DNA from: Paracoccaceae bacterium
GTDB lineage: Bacteria; Pseudomonadota; Alphaproteobacteria; Rhodobacterales; Rhodobacteraceae
Length of the DNA: 64,000 nt
Direction of reading: 5' to 3'
Assembly (NCBI GenBank): GCA_022843025.1
Contig: JALHOL010000003.1
Location: 372,001-436,000, forward strand
Each line of letters starts with the position of its first letter. The first letter of the stretch is position 1. Positions 1 through 7,013 of the stretch are shown in pieces. A model generated the notes under the pieces. It made no database searches, was not told where the DNA came from, and saw nothing but the letters and a program-made list of their open reading frames with translations. The translations under genes and the position numbers were made by a program.

Positions 1-1
1 A

Positions 2-559
2 GTTGTGGAAGGGGAGTTTCCCGCCTCTGTCCAGGATGCCGATGGCTGGCTGATCACCGGGTCGCGGCACGGGGTTTATGAAGACCATCCCTGGATCCCA
101 CCACTGGAGGATTTCATCCGGGCGGCCTTTGCCGCGCGGGTGCCGGTTGTGGGCATCTGCTTTGGTCATCAGATCGTGGCGCAGGCCATGGGCGGCAAGG
201 TCGAACGCTACAATGGTGGCTGGGCGGTGGGCGCGACCGAATATGATTTCGGCGGCGAAACACTGCGCCTGAACGCCTGGCACCGCGATCAGGTGATCCG
301 TGTGCCAGAGGGCGCGCAGGTGATTGCCACCAACGAATTCTGCGCCAATGCCGCGCTTCTTTATGACGACCGCGCGCTGACGGTGCAGGCCCATCCGGAG
401 TTTCGCCCCGATTTCATCGACGGCTTGATAAGGACAAGGGGCAAAGGGCTGGTTCCAGACGAGGTCATGGCAGAAGCCACGGCACGGATGGACCTGCCCA
501 TTCAGGACAAGACCATGGCGGGGCGTATCGCCGCCTTCTTCAAGGAACCGCGCGCCTGA
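2..559 (+). CDS. Type 1 glutamine amidotransferase, 5' end cut by window edge
   Basis: Class I glutamine amidotransferase-like protein, about 185 codons visible. The nucleophile elbow GICFGHQ carries the catalytic Cys, and a His-Pro-Glu segment (AHPEF) near the C-terminus supplies the rest of the Cys-His-Glu triad, so the hydrolase site looks intact. The frame is open to the window edge and a GTG at 5 is probably internal: family members of this GuaA/YfeJ-like type are normally longer at the N-terminus. It is followed 40 bp later by a glutamine synthetase-like ligase and then an FAD oxidoreductase. That order suggests hydrolysis or transfer of a gamma-glutamyl group, by analogy with the PuuD step of putrescine use. 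The substrate is inferred from neighbours, not from the sequence. Confidence 0.85.
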   Translation, partial: VVEGEFPASVQDADGWLITGSRHGVYEDHPWIPPLEDFIRAAFAARVPVVGICFGHQIVAQAMGGKVERYNGGWAVGATEYDFGGETLRLNAWHRDQVIRVPEGAQVIATNEFCANAALLYDDRALTVQAHPEFRPDFIDGLIRTRGKGLVPDEVMAEATARMDLPIQDKTMAGRIAAFFKEPRA

Positions 560-599
560 CGGATGGGCGCGCGGGCAACCGCAAAACAAGAGATTACAC

Positions 600-1955
600 A
601 TGTCCAAGTGGACCGAGAAACTGCCCGAAGCCGCGCGTGATTTCATCGCAGGCCGCCGGGTTGATGAAGTGGAATGCATCATCGCCGATATCGCCGGCGT
701 GGCGCGGGGCAAGGCGATGCCCGCTTCGAAATTCGCCAAGCAGGCCAGCTATTTCCTGCCCAACTCGATCTTCCTGCAAACAATCACCGGGGAATGGGCC
801 GACAATCCGTCAGGTGCCTTTACCGAACCGGACATGATCCTTGTGCCGGATTTCAGCACGGCCACCGCCGCGCCCTGGACGGCGGATGTGACGCTGCAAG
901 TGATCCATGACGCGCAGGATCAGCAGGGCAATCCCGTCCCCACTGCCCCGCGCAACGTGCTGAAAAAGATCGTCGCGCTTTACAATGCCGAAGGCTGGCA
1001 GCCTATCGTTGCGCCAGAGATGGAGTTTTTCCTGACCGCCCGCAACCTTGATCCGAACATGCCGGTGATGCCGCCGATGGGCCGGTCCGGCCGCCGCGCG
1101 GCAGGAAAACAGGCCTATTCCATGAGCGCGGTCGATGAATATGGCAAGGTGATTGACGACATCTACGACTTTGCCGAAGCGCAGGGGTTCGAGATTGACG
1201 GCATCCTTCAGGAAGGCGGCGCCGGGCAGGTGGAAATCAACCTCGCCCATGGCGATCCGGTCGCGCTGGCCGATGAGATCTTTTTCTTCAAGCGCCTGAT
1301 CCGTGAGGCGGCGCTGCGGCATGACTGTTTCGCCACCTTCATGGCCAAACCGATCGAGGGCGAACCCGGATCGGCTATGCATATCCACCATTCGGTGGTG
1401 GATATGAAAACCGGCAAGAACATCTTTTCCGACAAGAAGGGCGGCGAAACGCCGGAGTTCCTGCATTTCATCGCCGGGATGCAGACCCACCTGCCCGCCG
1501 CCGTGGCCCTTCTGGCCCCTTACGTGAACAGCTATCGCCGCTACGTCCCCGATTTCGCAGCACCCATCAATCTGGAATGGGGGCGCGACAACCGCACCAC
1601 CGGCCTGCGCGTGCCAATTTCGGGGCCCGAGGCGCGGCGTCTGGAAAACCGCCTCGCAGGGATGGATTGCAACCCCTATCTCGGCCTCGCCGCCAGCCTG
1701 GCCTGTGGCTATCTGGGGCTGAAGGCGGGCAAGATGCCGCGTCCGGAATGCACGCAAGACGCCTATAACATGGAAACGGACCTGCCCTACAATCTGGGCG
1801 ATGCGCTGGATCTGCTGGAAGAAGATGCTGCCCTGCGCGAAGTGCTGGGGGTGGAATTCTGCAATGTCTATGACAGCGTGAAGCGCAATGAATACAAGGA
1901 ATTCCTGCAGGTCATCAGCCCGTGGGAACGTGAGCATCTGCTCTTGAACGTCTGA
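600..1955 (+). CDS. Glutamine synthetase family protein (gamma-glutamylpolyamine synthetase-like)
   Basis: 451-residue type I glutamine synthetase fold. The central catalytic segment carries the metal/glutamate residues (PEMEFFL, then GQVEINLAHGDP) and the ATP-binding region HIHHSV, followed by a Arg-rich NRTTGLRVP stretch. It is related to PuuA/GlnT-type ligases that join glutamate to an amine rather than to ammonia. No adenylylation-type Tyr context typical of GlnA was recognised. The ATG at 600 has only a weak purine stretch upstream. Its TGA overlaps the next ATG (TGATG at 1953-1957), so it is translationally coupled to an FAD amine oxidase. With the amidotransferase before it, this looks like a gamma-glutamylated amine pathway. 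The exact amine cannot be read from the sequence. Confidence 0.85.
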   Translation: MSKWTEKLPEAARDFIAGRRVDEVECIIADIAGVARGKAMPASKFAKQASYFLPNSIFLQTITGEWADNPSGAFTEPDMILVPDFSTATAAPWTADVTLQVIHDAQDQQGNPVPTAPRNVLKKIVALYNAEGWQPIVAPEMEFFLTARNLDPNMPVMPPMGRSGRRAAGKQAYSMSAVDEYGKVIDDIYDFAEAQGFEIDGILQEGGAGQVEINLAHGDPVALADEIFFFKRLIREAALRHDCFATFMAKPIEGEPGSAMHIHHSVVDMKTGKNIFSDKKGGETPEFLHFIAGMQTHLPAAVALLAPYVNSYRRYVPDFAAPINLEWGRDNRTTGLRVPISGPEARRLENRLAGMDCNPYLGLAASLACGYLGLKAGKMPRPECTQDAYNMETDLPYNLGDALDLLEEDAALREVLGVEFCNVYDSVKRNEYKEFLQVISPWEREHLLLNV

Positions 1956-3262
1956 TGCGCCTGAACCTGTTGCATGCCAATGACCGGGCGGGGGAATATC
2001 CCCCGTCTTTCTACGCCGCCACGCGCGCCGAGTTTGCCGCCCTACCCCCGCTGGCAGGCGAGGTGCGGGCAGATGTCTGTGTGATTGGCGCGGGCTATAC
2101 CGGTCTGTCCGCTGCGCTGCATCTGGCACAGCGCGGCTATCGCGTTGTGGTGCTAGAGGCGCATCGCGTGGGCTTTGGCGCGTCGGGCCGCAATGGTGGG
2201 CAGGTGGGCAGCGGGCAACGGCTGGATCAAGAGGCGCTGGAGGCAACGGTAGGCCGCGCCGACGCGCGCCGCCTGTGGGATCTGGCGGAAGACGCCAAAG
2301 GTATGGTGCGCGGCCTGATCGCCGAGCATGACATGCCGGTGCGGCTCCACCCCGGCATCGCCCATGCCTGCTGGACAGCGGCAGAGGCGCGCGATGCGCA
2401 GGCCTATGCCGAAAAACTGCGCCGCGACTATGAGTATGATCAGGTCGAAACCCTGTCGCGCGATCAGATGGCGCGGCTGATCCCATCCGGCGTCTTTGCC
2501 GGGGGCGAGGTGGACCGGGGCGCGGGGCATGTGCACCCGCTGAACTATGCGATCGGCTTGGCGCGGGCGGCGCTGGCGGCGGGTGCCGTGATCCATGAAC
2601 GGTCCGAGGTGACGCGGGTCGATCAGGGCGCGAAATCGGTGGTGCATACGTCCGAGGGCCGGGTGACCTGCGATCACCTGATCCTTGCCTGCAACGGCTA
2701 TCTGGGTGGGCTGGTGCCGCAGGTGGCCGCCCGGGTGATGCCTATCAACAATTTCATCGTCGCAACCGAACCGCTGGGAGACCGGGCGGCGCAGGTTCTG
2801 GCCGAACCCGTCGCCGTGGCGGATACGAAATTCGTGGTAAACTACTGGCGGCTGTCCGAGGATAATCGCCTGCTGTTCGGCGGCGGTGAAAGCTATGGCT
2901 ATCGGTTCCCCGACATCATCCAGACCGTGCGCAAGCCGATGCTGGAGATTTATCCCGCATTGCGCGATGTGCGGATCGACCACGCATGGGGCGGAACGCT
3001 GGCCATCACCATGACACGCAATCCGTGCTTCCTGCGCGTTGCTCCCAACATCCTGTCGGCCTCCGGCTATTCCGGGCATGGCGTGGCGCTGGCCACTTTG
3101 GCCGGGCGGTTGCTGGCGGAAACGGTGGCCGGACAGGCGGAACGGTTCGACCTGATGGCAACCCTGCCCACCCCGCGCTTTCCGGGCGGGGCCATGTTGC
3201 GCTGGCCAATACTGGTTCTTGCGATGACTTGGTTCTCTCTCCGCGACAGGTTGGGGTTCTGA
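1955..3262 (+). CDS. FAD-dependent oxidoreductase (DAO family, PuuB-like)
   Basis: 435-residue D-amino-acid-oxidase-type flavoprotein. The Rossmann FAD motif GAGYTGLSAALHLAQRG lies at about residues 46-62, a second glycine-rich segment (GASGRNGGQVG) follows, and the C-terminal FAD segment (GYSGHGVALA) is present. Such enzymes oxidise primary or secondary amines to imines. The family includes gamma-glutamylputrescine oxidase. The start codon overlaps the stop of the glutamine synthetase-like gene, so both are made together. The likely role is oxidation of the glutamylated amine made by the preceding ligase. Sarcosine- or glycine-oxidase activity is an alternative, because the family is broad. 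Confidence 0.85.
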   Translation: MRLNLLHANDRAGEYPPSFYAATRAEFAALPPLAGEVRADVCVIGAGYTGLSAALHLAQRGYRVVVLEAHRVGFGASGRNGGQVGSGQRLDQEALEATVGRADARRLWDLAEDAKGMVRGLIAEHDMPVRLHPGIAHACWTAAEARDAQAYAEKLRRDYEYDQVETLSRDQMARLIPSGVFAGGEVDRGAGHVHPLNYAIGLARAALAAGAVIHERSEVTRVDQGAKSVVHTSEGRVTCDHLILACNGYLGGLVPQVAARVMPINNFIVATEPLGDRAAQVLAEPVAVADTKFVVNYWRLSEDNRLLFGGGESYGYRFPDIIQTVRKPMLEIYPALRDVRIDHAWGGTLAITMTRNPCFLRVAPNILSASGYSGHGVALATLAGRLLAETVAGQAERFDLMATLPTPRFPGGAMLRWPILVLAMTWFSLRDRLGF

Positions 3263-3389
3263 CTGTCTGCTTGGGCGATTTCCCGCCATTGAACGGGGGG
3301 AAAAACCTGCTGTCGTAAAGATGTCACTGGAAATGTGGCATCTGTCCCTTTACACAAAAACAGAAGAAGAGTTTCAGAAAAGGTGCAGG

Positions 3390-4577
3390 ATGGCTCCTGA
3401 CGGACAGACGCTCGCCCCCAATGTCTATGACTCTGAGGCGATCCCCGATGCGGCGCGGGCCGAGATCGACCGACTGCTCGCTACCGGTGACCTGTTCCGC
3501 TACACCGCCCCGGAAGGCGCCCCCGTTGCGCTGCTGGAGGCCGAGTTCGCCGCACTTCTGGGTGCACGCTATGCGCTGGCCGTTTCCTCCTGCTCTGCCG
3601 CTCTGTTCCTGTCGCTCAAGGCGCTGGACCTGCCGCGTGGTGCAAGGGTCCTGATCCCCGCCTTTACCTTCGCCGCCGTGCCCTCCTCGATCGTGCATGC
3701 TGATTGCGTGCCGGTTCTGGTTGAGGTGGGGGCGAATTACCGCGTCGATATGGCCGATTTCGAAACGAAGCTGGCCAATGCCTCGGCCGTGATGATCAGC
3801 CACATGCGCGGCCATACGTCCGATATGGATGCGATCATGGCGCTGTGCGATGCGCGCGGCATTCCGGTGATCGAAGATGCGGCACATTCGCTCGGCACCA
3901 CATGGAACGGGCGCAATATCGGCACCATCGGCAAGGTGGGCTGTTTCAGCTTTCAGTCCTACAAACTGGTGAATGCCGGCGAAGGCGGGATCATGGTGAC
4001 GGATGATCCGGAACTGGCCGCGCGGGCGATCATCATGTCGGGCGCCTATGAGGAAAACTGGAAGAAACATCCGGGCCTGTCGAACAGCTGTGCGCATTGG
4101 CAGAACAAGCTGCCTTTGTACAATCTGCGCATGCAGAACCTGTCGGCGGCCGTGATCCGCCCACAACTGCCCGAAGTGGCCCGGCGCGTGACGCAAGGGC
4201 GTGCTAACCACGATTGGGTCGCGGCACAGTTGAACAGCAGCGACTGGATGCAGGTGCCCCCTGCCCTGCCGCAGGAGTTGCGCGCGCCGGATTCGATCCA
4301 GTTCAACCTGACGGGCGACTGGACGGATGATGAGGCGCGCGCCTTCCAAAAAGCCGCCAAGCGGCGCGGGGTTTCGGTGCAGATTTTCGGCCTGTCCGAA
4401 GGGAACGCCCGTGCCTTCTGGAACTGGCAATTCCTGACCGATCTGCCTGAGTTGCCGCAGACACGTGCCATGCTGATGCGCGCCTGCGACGTACGCCTGC
4501 CGGCCCGGCTGACCGAGGCAGAGCTGGATTACATCGCAACCGCCATTCTTGAGGCCGCCCACGACATAAAGGGCTAA
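3390..4577 (+). CDS. DegT/DnrJ/EryC1/StrS family PLP aminotransferase
   Basis: PLP-dependent aminotransferase of the DegT/StrS fold-type I family. The PLP-phosphate/pyridine-binding Asp lies in VIEDAAHS and the Schiff-base Lys in FQSYKLVNAGEGG, both in their normal positions. The family mostly aminates keto-sugars, but members also act on small ketones in cyclitol or amine pathways. The frame extends upstream to an ATG at 3321. The ATG at 3390 is preferred because a purine-rich AAAAGGTGCAGG precedes it and the protein then begins MAPDGQ just before the conserved core. It sits 127 bp after the FAD oxidoreductase on the same strand, so it may belong with the amine genes. The substrate is unknown. 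Confidence 0.8.
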   Translation: MAPDGQTLAPNVYDSEAIPDAARAEIDRLLATGDLFRYTAPEGAPVALLEAEFAALLGARYALAVSSCSAALFLSLKALDLPRGARVLIPAFTFAAVPSSIVHADCVPVLVEVGANYRVDMADFETKLANASAVMISHMRGHTSDMDAIMALCDARGIPVIEDAAHSLGTTWNGRNIGTIGKVGCFSFQSYKLVNAGEGGIMVTDDPELAARAIIMSGAYEENWKKHPGLSNSCAHWQNKLPLYNLRMQNLSAAVIRPQLPEVARRVTQGRANHDWVAAQLNSSDWMQVPPALPQELRAPDSIQFNLTGDWTDDEARAFQKAAKRRGVSVQIFGLSEGNARAFWNWQFLTDLPELPQTRAMLMRACDVRLPARLTEAELDYIATAILEAAHDIKG

Positions 4578-4580
4578 GAC

Positions 4581-4686
4581 AAAGAATTTTCGGCGAAAAT
4601 TCTTTGATGCGATCTTTCTGCGAAAGATCGGAAAATCCTTTTTCAAAGGATTTTCGCTAAGGCAATCTTTTCCATGGAAAAAATTG
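4581..4686. repeat. Array of four short hairpins (TTTTC-NNN-GAAAA type)
   Basis: Four adjacent inverted repeats fill the gap between two convergent genes. They are 4581-4605 (11-bp stem, loop GGC), 4610-4630 (9-bp stem, loop TGC), 4631-4655 (11-bp stem, loop TTC) and 4663-4686 (11-bp arms with one mismatch, loop AT). The stems share the pattern TTTC-NNN-GAAA but are not copies of each other. Read from either strand they could act as bidirectional terminators or 3'-end stabilisers for the aminotransferase and the lysR gene. The region is AT-rich against a GC-rich background. A second array of the same design lies at 39507-39612. Confidence 0.85.
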
Positions 4687-4691
4687 CAGCC

Positions 4692-5639
4692 TTACAGAAC
4701 CTTGAGCGCAGAGCCAAGCCAAGGCCAGGTCGCCTGTGCGGGATCAACCACCTGCGCCTGCAAAAGTCGGCGCAAACGGGCGGCCACTTCACCCGGCATA
4801 TCGCGCAGAACACCCGCGCGGGCGTGCAAGGACAGGGTCCGTCCCAGCGGTTCAAACGGCAACGGGCGCAGGTCCACCGCGCCACGGAAGCGGGCTGCCT
4901 GATGCAGCGCAAGCGGCGTCAGGATCGTCCAACCCGCACCTGCAGCCACCATCGCAAGAATGGGGGTATAGCTGTCCAGTTCAAACTTGGTCCCGATACG
5001 GATGTTCTGGCGGGCCAAATGGGCGGCGATCTGGCGCCCCATCAGATGGCGACTGGTATAGTGGATCAGCGGAAGATCAGCGAAATCCCCCACCCCTTTC
5101 GGCGCGATGGCCAGAAACGGTTCCGCCAGCAGGGGATGCACCTCGCGCCAGCCTTCGGACATGTCCAGCGTCGCATCGGCGGCCACGACGATATCCAGCG
5201 CGCGGGTGGATAGGCGCTCCAGCAAATGATGGCTCGCCCCGGTTTCCAGCAGGAAGCGGCACCCCTTCAACTCACCCGCCAGTTCGGCCAGCAATCGCGG
5301 GGTGACCTCGGCATCCAGATCCTCGATCATTCCCAGTCGCAGCGTCGTCAGCGCTGAAAGATCGGATTGGGCCAGTTCCGCCCGCGCCTCAGCCTCGGCA
5401 TTCAGGATCACCTGCGCGTGGCGGCGGAACATGGTTCCGGCCGGAGTCATCGTCATGGGGCGGGCGCTGCGGTCCAGTAGCGTGGTGCCAAGCGCAGCTT
5501 CAAGCGAGGAAAGCTGTTGGCTTACCGCTGACGGGCTTACGCCCAGCCGACGCGCCGCAGCCGAGATCGCGCCTTCCTCGGCGGTGGCGAGAAAGACCTC
5601 GATCCCCCAGAGCGTGACGCGACCCTGGCCTTCGGACAT
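4692..5639 (-). CDS. LysR family transcriptional regulator
   Basis: 315-residue LysR-type regulator. The N-terminal winged helix-turn-helix lies at about residues 10-70 (ISAAARRLGVSPSAVSQQLSSLEAALG) and is followed by a periplasmic-binding-protein-like effector domain. It lies 21 bp downstream of phaR on the same strand, so it may be co-transcribed with it, and it converges on the aminotransferase across the hairpin array. Its target is not evident. Candidates are the amine genes to its left or its own operon. No LysR box (T-N11-A) was singled out. Confidence 0.9.
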   Translation of the reverse strand: MSEGQGRVTLWGIEVFLATAEEGAISAAARRLGVSPSAVSQQLSSLEAALGTTLLDRSARPMTMTPAGTMFRRHAQVILNAEAEARAELAQSDLSALTTLRLGMIEDLDAEVTPRLLAELAGELKGCRFLLETGASHHLLERLSTRALDIVVAADATLDMSEGWREVHPLLAEPFLAIAPKGVGDFADLPLIHYTSRHLMGRQIAAHLARQNIRIGTKFELDSYTPILAMVAAGAGWTILTPLALHQAARFRGAVDLRPLPFEPLGRTLSLHARAGVLRDMPGEVAARLRRLLQAQVVDPAQATWPWLGSALKVL

Positions 5640-5660
5640 GGGTCGCGCCCCCTTTCCCGG

Positions 5661-6224
5661 TCAGAGTTTCGACAGCTTCTTTTGAAGCTCGGCCAACTGG
5701 CGTTTGATCTGGGCCAGTTCTTCATCCTTGGAACCAGCCTCTGCTGCCGCTTCCTCCTTGCCATGCGGCGCGCCGGTCCAGCCGGGCAGGCCGCCCATGA
5801 ACGCCTGCATGAACACCTCTTGCTGCTTGCGCATCGCCTCGAACCCCGGCATCGCGGCCATGGGGTTGGGGATGGACGAGATGTTTTCCATCATCTTGGA
5901 TTGCCCATCACGCAGCATCTCGAACGAGGCGGCGAGGAACTGAGGCACCACGGATTGAATCTCGGTTGTGTAGGACCGGACAAGATCGGTCAGCACCCCG
6001 ATGGGCAGCACGTTCTCGCCCTTGGATTCATGTTCGGCCACAATCTGAAGCAGATACTGGCGGGTCAGATCATCGCCGGATTTCAGATCGACGATCTGCA
6101 CCTCGCGCCCGGCCCGGATGAAACCTGCGATGTCCTCCAGCGTCACGTAATCGGACGTCTCGGTGTTGTAGAGACGGCGGCTGGCATAGCGCTTGATCAA
6201 CAGCGGCTTGTCGGTATCGGCCAT
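5661..6224 (-). CDS. phaR: Polyhydroxyalkanoate synthesis repressor PhaR
   Basis: 187-residue PHA/PHB regulator. The N-terminal PHB/PHA accumulation regulator DNA-binding domain is clear (LLIKRYASRRLYNTETSDYVTLEDIAGFIRAG split over residues 8-40), followed by the PHB_acc region. The C-terminus is a charged, probably coiled-coil tail (ELAQIKRQLAELQKKLSKL). Family members bind PHB granules and repress phaP and phaR until polymer accumulates. The ATG at 6224 is chosen over a longer frame because AGGGGAGG lies 7 bases upstream and the protein then begins MADTDKPLLIKRY, as in homologues. An exact CTGC-N3-GCAG site is found just upstream, consistent with autoregulation. Confidence 0.95.
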   Translation of the reverse strand: MADTDKPLLIKRYASRRLYNTETSDYVTLEDIAGFIRAGREVQIVDLKSGDDLTRQYLLQIVAEHESKGENVLPIGVLTDLVRSYTTEIQSVVPQFLAASFEMLRDGQSKMMENISSIPNPMAAMPGFEAMRKQQEVFMQAFMGGLPGWTGAPHGKEEAAAEAGSKDEELAQIKRQLAELQKKLSKL

Positions 6225-6259
6225 GGGCCACCTCCCCTTACGTTTTGCAGCCGCAGTGG

Positions 6260-6270
6260 CTGCAGTGCAG
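6260..6270. promoter_or_regulatory. Putative PhaR operator in front of phaR
   Basis: CTGCAGTGCAG matches the CTGC-N3-GCAG sequence described for Rhodobacter/Paracoccus PhaR binding. It overlaps a larger palindrome, TGCAGCC-GCAGT-GGCTGCA, at 6246-6264. It lies about 36 bp before the phaR ATG, which suits autorepression. The match is seen directly; binding is inferred. Confidence 0.7.
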
Positions 6271-6285
6271 AGAAGCTTAGGACAT

Positions 6286-6323
6286 GGAAATTCAAAAAGA
6301 AAGGGCGGGCGCAAGGCCCGCCC
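6286..6323 (-). terminator. Distal copy of tandem phaP terminator
   Basis: On the minus strand this reads GGGCGGGCCTTGCGCCCGCCC followed by TTTCTTTTT: a GC-rich hairpin with a U-tract, a classical intrinsic terminator. It is one of two 38-bp copies that differ at a single base. It sits between phaP and the phaR promoter and would keep phaP transcription out of phaR. Confidence 0.85.
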
Positions 6324-6329
6324 GTTAGG

Positions 6330-6367
6330 GGAAATTCAAAAAGAAAGGGCGGGCACAAGGCCCGCCC
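6330..6367 (-). terminator. Proximal copy of tandem phaP terminator
   Basis: Second 38-bp copy, 44 bp from the first, with a GGGCGGGCCTTG/CCCGCCC hairpin and T-rich tail on the minus strand. It differs from the distal copy only at one loop-side base (A for G). The proximal position, about 50 bp after the phaP stop, makes it the first terminator met by RNA polymerase. Confidence 0.85.
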
Positions 6368-6419
6368 AATGGCGCCGGTCCGACAGGGAGGAGTACGAAC
6401 GGCGCACAATCCTTGCGGA

Positions 6420-6869
6420 TTACTTCGCTGCTGCAGCGGCTTTCTTCGCGGCAGTGGTCACTTCCGACGTGGCTTTCTTCACGGCGGCGGTCGCGTCTTC
6501 CGAGATGTCTTTGCCAGCGGCCAGCATCAGTTCGACGGTCTCCATCTGAACCTTCTTCGCCACTTCGGCAAAGGCGGCCATATTTTCAGCAGCCATTTCC
6601 GCAGCGGCCGAAGCGAAGTCCGTCACCGATTTGGTGTAGTCGGTCGGCTCGGTCTTGGCCTTGGACACGTCGCTCAGCTTGGCCAGGGTGTCCTTGGTCC
6701 ACTTTGCGGTGATCTCGGTCGATTTTTCGGCGGCTTCCAGAGCCACTTTCGACAGTTTCTCGGCCATGGCGGCCTGGGTCTTGAATGCGTTCTGCATCGC
6801 CGACGAGTCGACCGGGAACGAAGCCATCATGTCCTGCATGACTTTGGTGAGGTCGGGGGTCTTGGTCAT
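6420..6869 (-). CDS. phaP: Phasin (PHB granule-associated protein)
   Basis: 149-residue phasin. It is Ala- and Lys-rich and almost entirely amphipathic helix (repeated FAEVAKKVQMETVELMLAAG-like segments), and it ends in an Ala/Lys tail (KKATSEVTTAAKKAAAAAK) like the PhaF-type histone-like tails but shorter. It coats PHB granules. The start at 6869 has GGAG 7 bases upstream and yields MTKTPDLTKVMQDM. A longer frame to 6947 runs through the operator region and is rejected. Two CTGC-N3-GCAG sites lie in its promoter, and the tandem terminators follow it. Expression is expected to be repressed by PhaR and high during polymer storage. Confidence 0.93.
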   Translation of the reverse strand: MTKTPDLTKVMQDMMASFPVDSSAMQNAFKTQAAMAEKLSKVALEAAEKSTEITAKWTKDTLAKLSDVSKAKTEPTDYTKSVTDFASAAAEMAAENMAAFAEVAKKVQMETVELMLAAGKDISEDATAAVKKATSEVTTAAKKAAAAAK

Positions 6870-6928
6870 TTCATCGCTCCTAGCGTTCCGGGTCGCAACC
6901 CGCTTCCTGATGACGCTAGATATACATG

Positions 6929-6939
6929 CTGCACCGCAG
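6929..6939. promoter_or_regulatory. Putative PhaR operator 1 upstream of phaP
   Basis: CTGCACCGCAG fits CTGC-N3-GCAG exactly. It is centred about 65 bp before the phaP ATG, in the interval between phaP and phaC. Together with the site 27 bp further upstream it forms a double operator. Confidence 0.7.
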
Positions 6940-6955
6940 CAATTCAAGTCTTTTT

Positions 6956-6966
6956 CTGCAGTGCAG
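6956..6966. promoter_or_regulatory. Putative PhaR operator 2 upstream of phaP
   Basis: CTGCAGTGCAG is identical in sequence to the operator in front of phaR. It is 27 bp (about two and a half helical turns) from operator 1. Confidence 0.7.
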
Positions 6967-7013
6967 CATTGCGCGGGCGGAATATGTCGTGCAACCGGAA
7001 ATTGCGCGGCAGA

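Noticed and set aside
810-2486. Long open frame on the minus strand opposite the glutamine synthetase and FAD oxidoreductase genes
   Set aside because: It lies antisense to two well-supported genes, shows no recognisable domain and reflects the GC-rich third-position bias that keeps opposite frames open.
4581-4686. CRISPR array
   Set aside because: The repeat units differ from each other, have no constant spacers, and are better described as adjacent hairpins.
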